From Methanobacterium bryantii (GTDB lineage: Archaea > Methanobacteriota > Methanobacteria > Methanobacteriales > Methanobacteriaceae): a DNA stretch of 64,000 nt. Of this stretch, positions 43,758 through 52,781 are shown in pieces. A program made the translations under genes and the position numbers. The stretch covers positions 1-64,000 of the forward strand of contig NZ_LMVM01000012.1 of NCBI RefSeq assembly GCF_002287175.1, written 5' to 3'. A model generated the notes under the pieces. It was given only the letters and a program-made list of their open reading frames with translations, made no database searches and was not told the origin of the DNA. The first letter of the stretch is position 1. The number at the start of each line of letters is the position of its first letter.

Positions 43758-45248
43758 ATGAGCGATGATATCATTTTAAAGTTCACCAATGCCAACATTT
43801 TAATAAACGATAAAGCATATGAACGCATAATAACTCAAGAAAATTCAATTAAATTCACAGAATCATTAATAGAAGATATAGTGTACTCGAATCAGAATAT
43901 AATTGTTTTAACTGAAGAAATTCTGGATCAATACCTGGAAAAAAATGGTTTAAAAGAAGAAATAAATAACGAAATTATCCCAGAGAATGCGGATATAAAC
44001 CCCCCTGTTTCCCAGAGTAAATTCCAAACTGGAATGCCCTTCGATTTTCACGTGATTCAGGACACCACTAAGAAATCATATACAAGTGGGGAAGTTAAGG
44101 ACTTTATTACTTATTTTAACAGCAGATATGAACAATTACATAATATTTTAAATAAAAGAAGGGAATTAAAGGATCACCGCCCTATTAATAAAATAGGAAA
44201 GAGCGAAGAGGTCATCAAAATAATAGGAATGGTAAATGACATCAAAAACACTAAAAACAGCCATAAAATAATAGAATTAGAGGATGAGACTGGAAGTACT
44301 AGTGTTCTTGTACATAACGAAAGTGGTCAACTCTATGAAAAAGCTGAGAAAATTGTAAGAGATGAAGTTATTGGCATAATTGGAAGTAAAAAAGGAACAT
44401 TAGTAATAGCCTCAGATATTATACAGCCCGGAGTTCCAAGAATCGGTGAAAAACCCATGGATTTTGGAGCAGTTTTTATTTCTGATGTCCACATAGGCAG
44501 TTCTACTTTTCTTGAAGATGCATTTAATAGATTCATAAAATGGATAAACGGAGATTTTGGTGATGATAACCAGCAAGAAATCGCCAACGATGTTAAATAT
44601 CTAGTTTTGGGTGGAGATACAGTTGATGGAATTGGTATATACCCCAACCAGGAAAAAGAGCTCACTATAAAAGATATTTATGAACAGTACGACGAAGCTG
44701 CAAGACTTCTTGGAGATATCCGAAGTGACATTAAAATAGTAATAGCCCCTGGAAACCACGACGCAGTAAGATTAGCCGAGCCACAACCTGCCCTTCCAGA
44801 AACATACGCCAAGTCCCTTTACGAGCTTAAAAATGCAGAATTTGTAAGTAATCCCGGAGTTGTAAGTTTAGATGGGATTAATACACTTATATATCATGGA
44901 AGAAGCTTCGATGATATGGCGATGTCTGTCAAAGGGTTTTCCCACCAGCGGACAGATTTGGTAATGACTGAACTTATAGAAAAAAGGCATTTAGCACCCA
45001 TATATGGGGAAAGAACCCCCCTTGCATCAGAATATGAAGATCATCTCGTCATAAAAGAAGTTCCAGATATATTCCATACAGGGCATGTGCATATTAATGC
45101 ATATAAACGGCATAAAGGTATCCACCTGATAAATTCAGGAACCTTCCAGTCCCAGACAGAGTTTCAGAAAATTTACAACATCGTGCCAACATGTGCAGAA
45201 GTTCCGGTGATACATAGGGGCTCATTTAAACTCTTAAAATTTGCTTAA
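43758..45248 (+). CDS. polB: DNA polymerase II (PolD) small subunit, DP1
   Basis: Exonuclease/accessory subunit of the archaeal replicative polymerase PolD, about 496 residues from ATG 43758 (GGGGTAGTC precedes it; an in-frame TTG at 43743 is less likely). An OB-fold (about 145-215) is followed by a calcineurin-like phosphodiesterase domain with all metal-binding motifs: DVHIG (D243, H245), GGDTVDG (D287), GNHD (N333-D335), H380 and GHVH (H443, H445). These indicate an active 3'-5' proofreading nuclease. It lies about 10 kb from the predicted origin, in a neighbourhood of core archaeal genes. The large subunit is not in the window. Confidence 0.95.
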   Translation: MSDDIILKFTNANILINDKAYERIITQENSIKFTESLIEDIVYSNQNIIVLTEEILDQYLEKNGLKEEINNEIIPENADINPPVSQSKFQTGMPFDFHVIQDTTKKSYTSGEVKDFITYFNSRYEQLHNILNKRRELKDHRPINKIGKSEEVIKIIGMVNDIKNTKNSHKIIELEDETGSTSVLVHNESGQLYEKAEKIVRDEVIGIIGSKKGTLVIASDIIQPGVPRIGEKPMDFGAVFISDVHIGSSTFLEDAFNRFIKWINGDFGDDNQQEIANDVKYLVLGGDTVDGIGIYPNQEKELTIKDIYEQYDEAARLLGDIRSDIKIVIAPGNHDAVRLAEPQPALPETYAKSLYELKNAEFVSNPGVVSLDGINTLIYHGRSFDDMAMSVKGFSHQRTDLVMTELIEKRHLAPIYGERTPLASEYEDHLVIKEVPDIFHTGHVHINAYKRHKGIHLINSGTFQSQTEFQKIYNIVPTCAEVPVIHRGSFKLLKFA

Positions 45249-45359
45249 ATGTGAAATAGTTTCACATAAATTTATTATTCTCATTGATTAAATTTTTAAA
45301 ATAGGAAATAGCTACTTAATAAATTATAAATAGAAAAACATTACATTCAAGTGATTTAA

Positions 45360-45959
45360 ATGGATAAAAACCTAATTATAAAAGGAATAGTTGATACTTC
45401 ACATTATGTTTACAAAAAAGGACTTGTACCTGGAAAATCTGGAAATATAAGCTGTAGATTTTATGAAGAAGGAATATCAAAAATTGCAATTACAAGAAGC
45501 GGTATTGCCAAAAGAAACGTAGAAGCAGATGATATCATCATAATAGATATGGATGGAAATGTGCTTGAGGGAGATAAAAAACCATCTATGGAGACTTTTC
45601 TGCATCTTGGAATCTATAGGGAAAGAGATGACATAAATAGTATTGTACATTCACATTCGCCATTTGCAACTGGTTTTTCAATGTCAGGTAAAAAATTAAA
45701 AAGATTAGAAGGATTTGGACCTATTGAAACTCCTCATATTCCATATGTGAAGTATGCATCACCAGGAAGCGAAGAACTTGCTAAAAACACCGCTTTCATG
45801 ATGAAAGACAACGATGCGGTGGTACTGAAAAACCATGGAACAGTTGCTGCAGGTGTCAATCTTGATGAAGCAACTCTTCTTGCTGAATTTATAGAAGATA
45901 TTGCTAAAATACAGTATATCGCACACACTTTAAGCTTAAATTCTGATACATCAGTCTAA
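45360..45959 (+). CDS. fucA: L-fuculose-1-phosphate aldolase family (class II aldolase)
   Basis: A zinc-dependent class II aldolase of 199 residues. Zinc ligands are H97 and H99 in VHSHSPF and H159 in LKNHGTVAAG; the catalytic Glu is E78 in PSMETF. GLVPGKSGNIS and TRSGI form the phosphate site. In methanogens this enzyme is thought to supply lactaldehyde for coenzyme F420 precursor synthesis rather than fucose breakdown. Start ATG follows AAGTGATTTAA. It directly follows the PolD small subunit with a 111-bp gap. Other class II members (araD, mtnB) are less likely given the length and motif spacing. Confidence 0.88.
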   Translation: MDKNLIIKGIVDTSHYVYKKGLVPGKSGNISCRFYEEGISKIAITRSGIAKRNVEADDIIIIDMDGNVLEGDKKPSMETFLHLGIYRERDDINSIVHSHSPFATGFSMSGKKLKRLEGFGPIETPHIPYVKYASPGSEELAKNTAFMMKDNDAVVLKNHGTVAAGVNLDEATLLAEFIEDIAKIQYIAHTLSLNSDTSV

Positions 45960-46007
45960 TTTTAAAATTAATTCAATAATTTTTTCATTTTAAATTATTA
46001 AAAATAA

Positions 46008-46034
46008 GGCAGAGAACGGAGAAAGTTCTCTGCC
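46008..46034. terminator. Strong bidirectional hairpin terminator
   Basis: Perfect 10-bp stem GGCAGAGAAC/GTTCTCTGCC with a 7-base loop, between the convergent fucA and acidic-protein genes. On the minus strand it is followed by TTATTTTTAATAATTT. On the plus strand a T10 run comes about 20 bases later. Confidence 0.7.
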
Positions 46035-46151
46035 ATGTGGAGTTAATTAAGTCATGTTTTTTTTTTGTTTGGTATGGAATTCGCTTTCAACCTAGATATC
46101 CTATCTTTCGTAGTAACGGCGGGTGAATCTGGGATATACAATAGTTAGGAT

Positions 46152-47018
46152 CTAGAATATTGTTTCAAGCTCATTTCCCAATATCATACATACATTACCT
46201 AATTCTTCTAGCGTTGCCTGTACTACTCCACACAAACCATTAACAATGGTTACAATTAGGGGTTTACAATTGGCGGATACATTTGTACTTATCTGCGATG
46301 TATCTTCAGATAATGGAACATCTGATGAGTCAATTACAGTAAAATTACCATTATCTAATTCATTTACACCTTCATCTTGACTCTCATTTAATTGATCTAT
46401 ATCATGTGGGCCATCATATCCAAATTCAAGGTTTAATTCCGTGAACATATCATATCCGTCTTCATCAAACTGATCATTTGCGTTTAACTCATCAAAATTA
46501 TCATTTTCATATGAAGGAATTGATACATCACCCAGATAATCAGTGCCTTCATCAACAGTATCTAATACTTCCAACAAATCATTACCCTCATCATCAAATT
46601 CATCCATACTTGCAGAGTCAGCCATATTATTGCTATATAGTTCGTCTATGTACTCAATATCTTCACCAGGAATATTAAATGAACTAACGGTGTAATCATC
46701 AGTTTCATCCAGCTGATCATCGGGTATACATTCTAAATCTGATGGATCTATCACTGTATAATTACCAATATAGTTACCATCATCGTCATATCCATCAATA
46801 TAACCACTATCTTCATCTTCTGGATCTGAAACATCAAATGAAGTTACCATATCAGTATTAGATGAATCTAATACTTGAGATACATCTTTAATATCACTAT
46901 TAGTTTGTTTAACTGCTGTAGAAACGACAGTTTGCTGATCTGCAGGGGAATCTACTGCAAATGCTGGTGCCACTCCCATCATCAAGATTACAAGAAAAAT
47001 TGCCATTAATACTTTCAC
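46152..47018 (-). CDS. Highly acidic secreted protein, hypothetical
   Basis: 288 residues from a GTG at 47018 supported by GATGTGATAAT. A signal peptide (1-21, ending AFA) is followed by a ~220-residue region dominated by Asp, Glu, Ser, Asn and Tyr with very few basic residues, and a short hydrophobic C-terminal part (about 250-288) with three Cys residues. Within the acidic region, irregular repeats such as DxFDxExxDxF and NFTVIDxSD/NYTVIDPSD recur. I recognise no family. Extreme acidity suggests cation binding at the cell surface, but this is inference. The strong hairpin at 46008-46034 probably ends its transcript. Confidence 0.7.
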   Translation of the reverse strand: MKVLMAIFLVILMMGVAPAFAVDSPADQQTVVSTAVKQTNSDIKDVSQVLDSSNTDMVTSFDVSDPEDEDSGYIDGYDDDGNYIGNYTVIDPSDLECIPDDQLDETDDYTVSSFNIPGEDIEYIDELYSNNMADSASMDEFDDEGNDLLEVLDTVDEGTDYLGDVSIPSYENDNFDELNANDQFDEDGYDMFTELNLEFGYDGPHDIDQLNESQDEGVNELDNGNFTVIDSSDVPLSEDTSQISTNVSANCKPLIVTIVNGLCGVVQATLEELGNVCMILGNELETIF

Positions 47019-47788
47019 ATTATCACATCCAATTATAACAATTCATGATTTTGATTAATAAGTTTCATAGTATATAATCTTAACTATTTTAACGGTGTAT
47101 TAACGCCCATTAATTGTTCTATTAAGACAATATTGCTCTTAAGTGATAAATAAGATTTATATAAGATCATTTTACAAAATTAATATTGCTATAACTGAAT
47201 AGATAGAAACAAAGTCATATTATCCAAAATTTGAATTAAATATATTGGCAGGAATTAGCAGAATAAAGTCTAAAATTTGGACCAATATGACAGGAACTAT
47301 GTAAAATAAAGTCTAAAATTTGGACTAAATATACGAAAGTAGAATAAACCTAAATGGGACTAAATATTTGACAAAAGAAGTAAAATAAAATCCAAATCTC
47401 AGACTAAATACTAACAAAAACAGTGGAATAAAATCCAAGTCTCGGACCAAATATACTGACAAATAGTAAAATAAAGTCTAAAATTTTGGACTTAAAATTA
47501 GAGAAAATAATTAATTTACATAATGCCTTCTAAAAACCTTAATTTACTTTCAACTTTACAATTTATTCAAAAAAGAACACTAACTCAAATTAGATTATTA
47601 AATTAATTACAGATCTACAATGTTTAAAAGATAAATAATTCACTTAAACTAAAAATTAAAAGTGAAATATGACATAGATCTAAAAAAGAAAGTTTTGAGA
47701 AAATATCAGCTGAAAATAACCTTAAGTTATCTATGCTGACATCAATCAAAAGTAGCTAAATTAAGTTAATATTTATTTAAAATTAAAT
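47019..47788. other. 770-bp intergenic region containing tandem repeats
   Basis: No gene is visible. The first ~190 bp should contain the promoter of the acidic-protein gene. The middle holds a degenerate tandem repeat array listed separately, and the right third is plain AT-rich sequence upstream of nothing obvious, since the UPF0147 gene is transcribed toward it. Confidence 0.4.
47208..47510. repeat. Array of 6-7 imperfect ~38-43-bp tandem repeats
   Basis: Units begin AATAAARTCYAAA near 47262, 47305, 47343, 47384, 47427 and 47470, with a weaker one near 47208. Each contains a small inverted repeat GTCTAAAATTTGGAC or variant followed by YAAATAT and GACAR. Spacing is 43, 38, 41, 43 and 43 bp. 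The sequence does not resemble CRISPR repeats, since unit identity is only moderate and there are no unique spacers. Confidence 0.65.
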
Positions 47789-48043
47789 TCAGTCCCTAAC
47801 AGACTCTAGTTCGCTTAAAACATTCCATATAAGGGTTCTTGCATGTATTGGAATATTTGGATCATTACTAATTTCGTCAAGTATTGAAATTACAGTACTT
47901 GCACGGATAGTAGGTTCTTCTTCATCTTTTGCCAATATATCCTTAGATTCTTCTGCTGCTCTCCTAATATTCCTAGGAACGCTTGTATCTTCCATTATAT
48001 GTTGTAATATCTGATTAACACGATCAAATGCCTCTTCATTCAT
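47789..48043 (-). CDS. UPF0147 family protein
   Basis: 84-residue all-helical protein of the archaeal UPF0147 family. Recognisable segments are ILQHIMEDTSVPRNIRRAAE (about 12-31), ASTVISILDEISNDPNIP (about 48-65) and ARTLIWNVLSELESV. The paired helical repeats form a small HEAT-like bundle. Function is unknown but the family is widely conserved in Euryarchaeota. Start ATG follows GGAGGTCACATT. Confidence 0.9.
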   Translation of the reverse strand: MNEEAFDRVNQILQHIMEDTSVPRNIRRAAEESKDILAKDEEEPTIRASTVISILDEISNDPNIPIHARTLIWNVLSELESVRD

Positions 48044-48245
48044 AATGTGACCTCCATAATATTTTTAGATAAAAGAATTCATAAAATAATCTAACTATTA
48101 TTTTTTATATTTGATAAACTAAAAACCTTTTGGTATTTCAATAATTCACCTGTTTCTATTTGAATTTGAAAAATTTAAGATTTCCCCTATGAACTTCATA
48201 TGGAAAGTAATACAACCTGCTTTATACTGACACAAATTTAATTTT

Positions 48246-49241
48246 TTAGCCTTTAGAAGCCACAGCAATGGCTACAGTAACCCCATTAAATGCTGTTTTC
48301 TTTAATACAAGCCTAGAATTTCTTCCAGCAGTTATTAAAGCCACAGGCTCACAAACTCCATAAATACCAAATTTTTTCTTAACAAATGATGATTTTGAAT
48401 ATCCATCATAGTTAAATTTTTTTAATTTATCTAAAGGAACTATTTCAAGGGGCATATTAAATTCAGAAACCATTTCAATTATACCCTCCTCATTCCTTTT
48501 CATTTCACCTGTTGAAATCACATCAATTCTTGCAACTGGTAATTTAAGAGCACTCATTGCACTCGTAATTGCACCTTCAACATTTTGTTTTGAAATGTCC
48601 CTTCGTGCACCTACACCAACCACGAATTTTTTAGGTTTTAAAATAATTTCAGTATCTTCAAATAATACTTTTAAATTATTTTCACCGGACTCAACCAAAT
48701 TGTAAGAAGATTTAACCTGAGGATCATCTGAAATAAAGCTAAGCCTTAACGGAACAAATAGTTCAGGAAATTCATCCCTGACTAAAGCAGAATTTATACT
48801 TTTTATTCCTCCAGGATTTTTAATATTCAGATAATATTTTTTTGCAAGTGAATCTATCCCCAATTTACCATGTACGTCTGTAGCTGTTGTTATAACTGGG
48901 TCGGCGCCGGTAATTTCTGCAATTTTCTTTGTAATTTCATTGGCACCGCCAAAATGACCTGAAAGTAAGCTTATAACATGTTTTCCAGCGTCGTCCATGA
49001 CCAGGACTGCAGGATCTTCCAGTTTACTTTCAAGTAATCCGCAAATATTTCTTACCATAATTCCAGATGCCATTATGCCAATTATACAGTCATATTTGCT
49101 GAATACAGATTTTAATGTCTTTTTAACGTTTTTGTGGAATATATCCACGCTGGTTATTGTAGGATCCCCTGCAAGATTTTCCAGAATTTTAGATGCAAGA
49201 TCCTGAGAATCCTTGGTTATGGTGATTATTGCAATTTTCAA
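48246..49241 (-). CDS. cbiG: Cobalt-precorrin-5A hydrolase CbiG
   Basis: Anaerobic cobalamin pathway enzyme that opens the delta-lactone of cobalt-precorrin-5A and releases acetaldehyde. In 331 residues it has the CbiG N-terminal domain (CIIGIMASGIMVRNI and VLVMDDAGKHVISLLSGHFGGANE, about 52-100), a middle region and the C-terminal domain (VVGVGARRDISKQNV and ISTGEMKRNEEGI). Start is a TTG at 49241 behind GGAGATTTTTCT. It belongs with cobJ/cbiH and cbiB in this window, although the genes are scattered rather than in one operon. Its presence confirms the early-cobalt route. Confidence 0.93.
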   Translation of the reverse strand: MKIAIITITKDSQDLASKILENLAGDPTITSVDIFHKNVKKTLKSVFSKYDCIIGIMASGIMVRNICGLLESKLEDPAVLVMDDAGKHVISLLSGHFGGANEITKKIAEITGADPVITTATDVHGKLGIDSLAKKYYLNIKNPGGIKSINSALVRDEFPELFVPLRLSFISDDPQVKSSYNLVESGENNLKVLFEDTEIILKPKKFVVGVGARRDISKQNVEGAITSAMSALKLPVARIDVISTGEMKRNEEGIIEMVSEFNMPLEIVPLDKLKKFNYDGYSKSSFVKKKFGIYGVCEPVALITAGRNSRLVLKKTAFNGVTVAIAVASKG

Positions 49242-49779
49242 AGAAAAATCTCCATTTTACTTCAATTAGAATGTAACTTCTAAACAAATATCATATATAA
49301 AATAAGTTTTCTACATTAAAATACTGTTTGGTATGGAGTAACATCATACAACTTTAAAATTTCATAATATACTCAATTTTGGCATTTAAATGGCAGTTTA
49401 ATTTAATTATAGCACTTTTTAATTTAAGTTTTTAAAAAGGCGAAAAAATTTAATCGACATTAAAAAAATAAATACATCTCGATAAATTTGATGAACTTAT
49501 TGATGTTAATAGTGATGAAGAACTATTTAGAAAAAAAGGCTGAATATCAGCTAGAAGTGAGTAATCTGTTACAAATCACGTCTTCAAGAAAATAACCATT
49601 TAATTTTTTTAAAATCAAAATTACGGCAGTTATAATATTATTATCAAATATAAAAGATTTATAAGCATATATTTAAAAAAATATTTATATTTTTTCTCTT
49701 TTTTGGATTAATGAAACACTAAATAACAGTTATGAAAAATAAAAATTAAATTAATTACCATAAAGAGATGGGAAAAGGT
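49242..49779. other. 538-bp intergenic region
   Basis: AT-rich. Around 49480-49590 short frames can be read in two phases (for example DELIDVNSDEELFRKKG then stop), which may be the remains of a gene, but I cannot identify it. Otherwise it should hold the cbiG promoter at its left end and the terminator of the protease gene at its right end. Confidence 0.3.
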
Positions 49780-50661
49780 TTAACACCTTTTCCATTCGGG
49801 TTTAACCTGGAATGTTACTAGATAAAATATGATCATTATGACTGCGATACTTATGAGTTCATAGGCCGGATCTATTGCTGCCTGGGTAAATAGCGATGGT
49901 GTTTGCAGAATTGAAGCTTGAGGATGAATGATAGCCGATTCATAGATATTATTAGCAGCATGCATACCAATAGCTAGCTCTAGTGTTCCACTTTTAAGAG
50001 TGATAAATGCTAAGGAGAATCCAACTACTACATAATAAACCATTGCTAGAATTCCACCTGCACTGATTTCAGGGTTTACTATATGAGGTAATAAGAATAA
50101 AATACCATTTATCAGTGCTAGCACTAAAAAATTTCGGGTTAACAGCCCGGTTCCCTGCATCAAGTAACCTCTGTAAGTGAGCTCTTCGCTAGTAGTTTGA
50201 AGTGGTATCAACACTAAAATAAATGGCAGGAAGTACAAGAACTGCGAAATATTACTACCATTAAACTGGATGTTTGATGGGTTCAATCCATATAAAAGAA
50301 CATCTGAAAGGACTAAAAGCAGGAAAAAAAATCCAAACCCATAGAGAATAGGCTTCACGTTGATATTTTTAAATGGAGTTATAAGTGTAGAAAATGGTCT
50401 TTGATGCACATAACGGACGCTTATGAACACTCCAATTATTCCACAAATTGCAGGACACATGGTAACCACAAAATAGGCCAGCGGAGTGATTGAACTGATG
50501 TTAAGTGTTCCAAGATTAACTGATGATCCAAAGGCCATTGCAACGATGAATTGTACTGCAGCGCCAACAATATAAATAAAAAAATAAATAATAAATATTC
50601 CAATAATATACCTTATTAAACTTGTTTTACCTTTACGAGCTTGATCAAGAAATGTTTCCAT
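49780..50661 (-). CDS. CPBP family intramembrane glutamic endopeptidase (CAAX protease-like)
   Basis: 293-residue membrane protein with about eight hydrophobic segments. The family's three motifs are present: EExxxR as E159-E160...R164 in TSEELTYRGYLMQG, a second-motif His in NGILFLLPH (H193), and HxxxN in GMHAANN (H234, N238). These form the glutamate/metal-assisted peptidase site of the Rce1-like fold. The start has AAGGTGATATATA upstream. Substrate unknown; in archaea these proteins are common and usually uncharacterised. Confidence 0.88.
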   Translation of the reverse strand: METFLDQARKGKTSLIRYIIGIFIIYFFIYIVGAAVQFIVAMAFGSSVNLGTLNISSITPLAYFVVTMCPAICGIIGVFISVRYVHQRPFSTLITPFKNINVKPILYGFGFFFLLLVLSDVLLYGLNPSNIQFNGSNISQFLYFLPFILVLIPLQTTSEELTYRGYLMQGTGLLTRNFLVLALINGILFLLPHIVNPEISAGGILAMVYYVVVGFSLAFITLKSGTLELAIGMHAANNIYESAIIHPQASILQTPSLFTQAAIDPAYELISIAVIMIIFYLVTFQVKPEWKRC

Positions 50662-50927
50662 TATATATCACCTTTTATTAGCAAACCAAATATTGAATTA
50701 TCTCTTAAATAAACTTTTCTTACATAAATTCACTAATATTAAGCATTTCATAATAAATAACATGCCTTTTAATCTTATTTGTGATGAATTAAAAAAAATT
50801 TAAATAATTATAATTAAAAGTAATCTAAAAGCAATTTTTTTTAAATTTGTTTGCTCATTTATGCTCTAATTAATAAAAATTTAAATATGAATTGTTAAAA
50901 ATATTGCTATTGAAAGGGGGATATATT

Positions 50928-51314
50928 ATGAAACAAAAAATATTAATAGTTGGAATTTTGCTAATTGCAGGTTTACTTTTAGCTTCTCCTGCATCAGCAG
51001 CTACATCAGTAGATAAAAACACGCATAATGTGTACAGCACTAAATTTCATTGTTACGGGTCTATGACACATGTTACTTACAAAATTAGTGCATCTCATTA
51101 TAGAACCTATGTTTATATTAAATATAAGAATGGGAAGGATGGAAAGTTGCAGATTGATTTAACTAAGCCTTCATCTAATAAAATCAAAATGACTGTTCTT
51201 CAACGTACTGACTGGGGTAATTCATATAATACAAAATATATCTACACTTCTTGGAGCGTTTACAAGTTCTATTTCTCCTATTTTAAATATGTGTTAAGAT
51301 CAATGACATCTTAA
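50928..51314 (+). CDS. Small secreted hypothetical protein
   Basis: 128 residues from ATG 50928, chosen because GGGGGATATATT lies just upstream; the frame opens 12 codons earlier at a TTG without support. The signal peptide (1-24, ending ASA) is followed by a basic, Tyr-, Thr- and Lys-rich beta-type domain without Cys pairs. I recognise no family. A small cell-wall-associated protein is the most cautious description. Confidence 0.65.
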   Translation: MKQKILIVGILLIAGLLLASPASAATSVDKNTHNVYSTKFHCYGSMTHVTYKISASHYRTYVYIKYKNGKDGKLQIDLTKPSSNKIKMTVLQRTDWGNSYNTKYIYTSWSVYKFYFSYFKYVLRSMTS

Positions 51315-51712
51315 CCATTCTAAATTTTTATTTTTTTAGACTCGTAAAAATTAATTAATGACCATTAACAAGATATAAATCTCAAGAAATGCTTATTTAT
51401 ATGCTTTACAACAACTTAATTTTTAAAATAATTAACTAATACCATCCTAATTTTAATTTATTTATTATATATTCTCTTTTTTCAAAAATTAAACCATTAT
51501 ATATCATATAAACATGAATAAATAGGTAAAATTAAAATTAACCCTATTAATAATCTTAAATAGTCTTCTTTGAAACTTTTTTCAAATATAGAAAAGAGTA
51601 AAATATATTACATCTGCAAATAAATTTAATACTTAGCTAAGAAAAGCGTATGGGTAATGGTAAATAAAAATTCACAATCGAGATTTATTTAGAATTATAT
51701 CTTGGTGTATCC
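51315..51712. other. 398-bp intergenic region upstream of the TrkA gene
   Basis: AT-rich with several T-runs after the small secreted protein gene. The TrkA ribosome site TTGGTGTATCC lies at its end. Nothing else recognised. Confidence 0.3.
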
Positions 51713-52360
51713 ATGTACGTAATAGTAATGGGCGGGGGAAGAGTAGGACTTAACTTATCATCCTTTTTAATTTCAGATGGGCAGGACGTTACACTCATTG
51801 AAAATAACGAAGAATTATGCTCAAAAGCTGCTTCAGAATTGGATGCTATGATTATCTGTGGTAACGGCACCGATACAAAAACACTTGAAGAAGCAGATAT
51901 AAAAAGTGCAGATGTTTTTGTGGCAGCCACTGGAAATGATGAAACAAACCTGCTGGCGTGTATTCTTGTTAAAGATTATAATGTTTCTAAAATTATCACC
52001 AGAATAAGCGATCATACCCATGCAAAAGCATTTAAAAACGCAGGTATTGATTTTGCGATAAGTCCTGAGCTTACTGCAGCCAGTTACCTTGAAAAAATAA
52101 TATTACGGCCAAAAATAGCAGATCTTGTTGTTTTAGGGAAAGGGGACGCAGAATTACTTGATGTTAGTGTAGAAAATAACAAAGTTATTGGTAAAAAAAT
52201 AGGTGATATAAGTCCAACCAGGGACTATATCATAGTGTCCTTGCATGAAAATGGGAAGATAACAATTCCAATGATGGATACTGTCCTTGAAAGAGGATTT
52301 AAAATCTCGATCCTTGCAAAAACAGGGTCTATAAAAAAAGTTATAGATTTATTCACATAA
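51713..52360 (+). CDS. trkA: TrkA-type potassium transport regulator (RCK domains)
   Basis: 215-residue cytosolic gating subunit of a Trk/Ktr potassium system. The N-terminal Rossmann domain has GGGRVG at 7-12 and an acidic residue (E30) at the end of the second strand, favouring NAD(H). GNGTDTKTLEEADI and AATGNDETNLLACILV are typical RCK segments. A TrkA-C domain follows (about 138-215). Start ATG is preceded by GGTGTATCC. No TrkH membrane subunit is encoded nearby, so its partner lies elsewhere. Confidence 0.88.
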   Translation: MYVIVMGGGRVGLNLSSFLISDGQDVTLIENNEELCSKAASELDAMIICGNGTDTKTLEEADIKSADVFVAATGNDETNLLACILVKDYNVSKIITRISDHTHAKAFKNAGIDFAISPELTAASYLEKIILRPKIADLVVLGKGDAELLDVSVENNKVIGKKIGDISPTRDYIIVSLHENGKITIPMMDTVLERGFKISILAKTGSIKKVIDLFT

Positions 52361-52405
52361 AAAAGATAATATACATTTAAATATGATTTAATAAGCTTAA
52401 ATGAG

Positions 52406-52600
52406 TTAAAATAAATGATTAAACACATTAATGCCTAAACTTTTAAACAAGTCATAAAATCCAATGTATAAAATGAAAACATACCATATTATCATTATAA
52501 ACTTCTTTTTTCTGGCTTCTTTTTTATAAAATTCATTGAGCATATAGTAAATTGCCCCTATAATCAGGAATATACCTATTAATAAAAGATAATAATCCAT
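52406..52600 (-). CDS. Possible small membrane protein
   Basis: 64 residues with two hydrophobic segments (about 4-22 and 34-52) separated by a basic loop (YKKEARKKK), a reasonable two-helix membrane topology. The ribosome site is weak (AAAGTAAATAT) and the sequence is not recognised. It lies convergent to trkA. It could be a real small protein or chance in AT-rich DNA. Confidence 0.4.
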   Translation of the reverse strand: MDYYLLLIGIFLIIGAIYYMLNEFYKKEARKKKFIMIIWYVFILYIGFYDLFKSLGINVFNHLF

Positions 52601-52781
52601 ATATTTACTTTAAAAATTGTTATATAAATATATTCAAGCTAAAATCATTAAAAATTAAAATACATTCTCAAAAGAAGATAAAAATAAGATATCAAGTTAA
52701 TTAATTACAGTATACTCTTAAAAAATCATAAATATGTGAAAGGAGTATAGCAAAGAATCTAAATATTAAATAGATTACAAT

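Noticed and set aside
47208..47510. Possible CRISPR array
   Set aside because: Units are contiguous and imperfect with no unique spacers; there is no leader or cas gene nearby.
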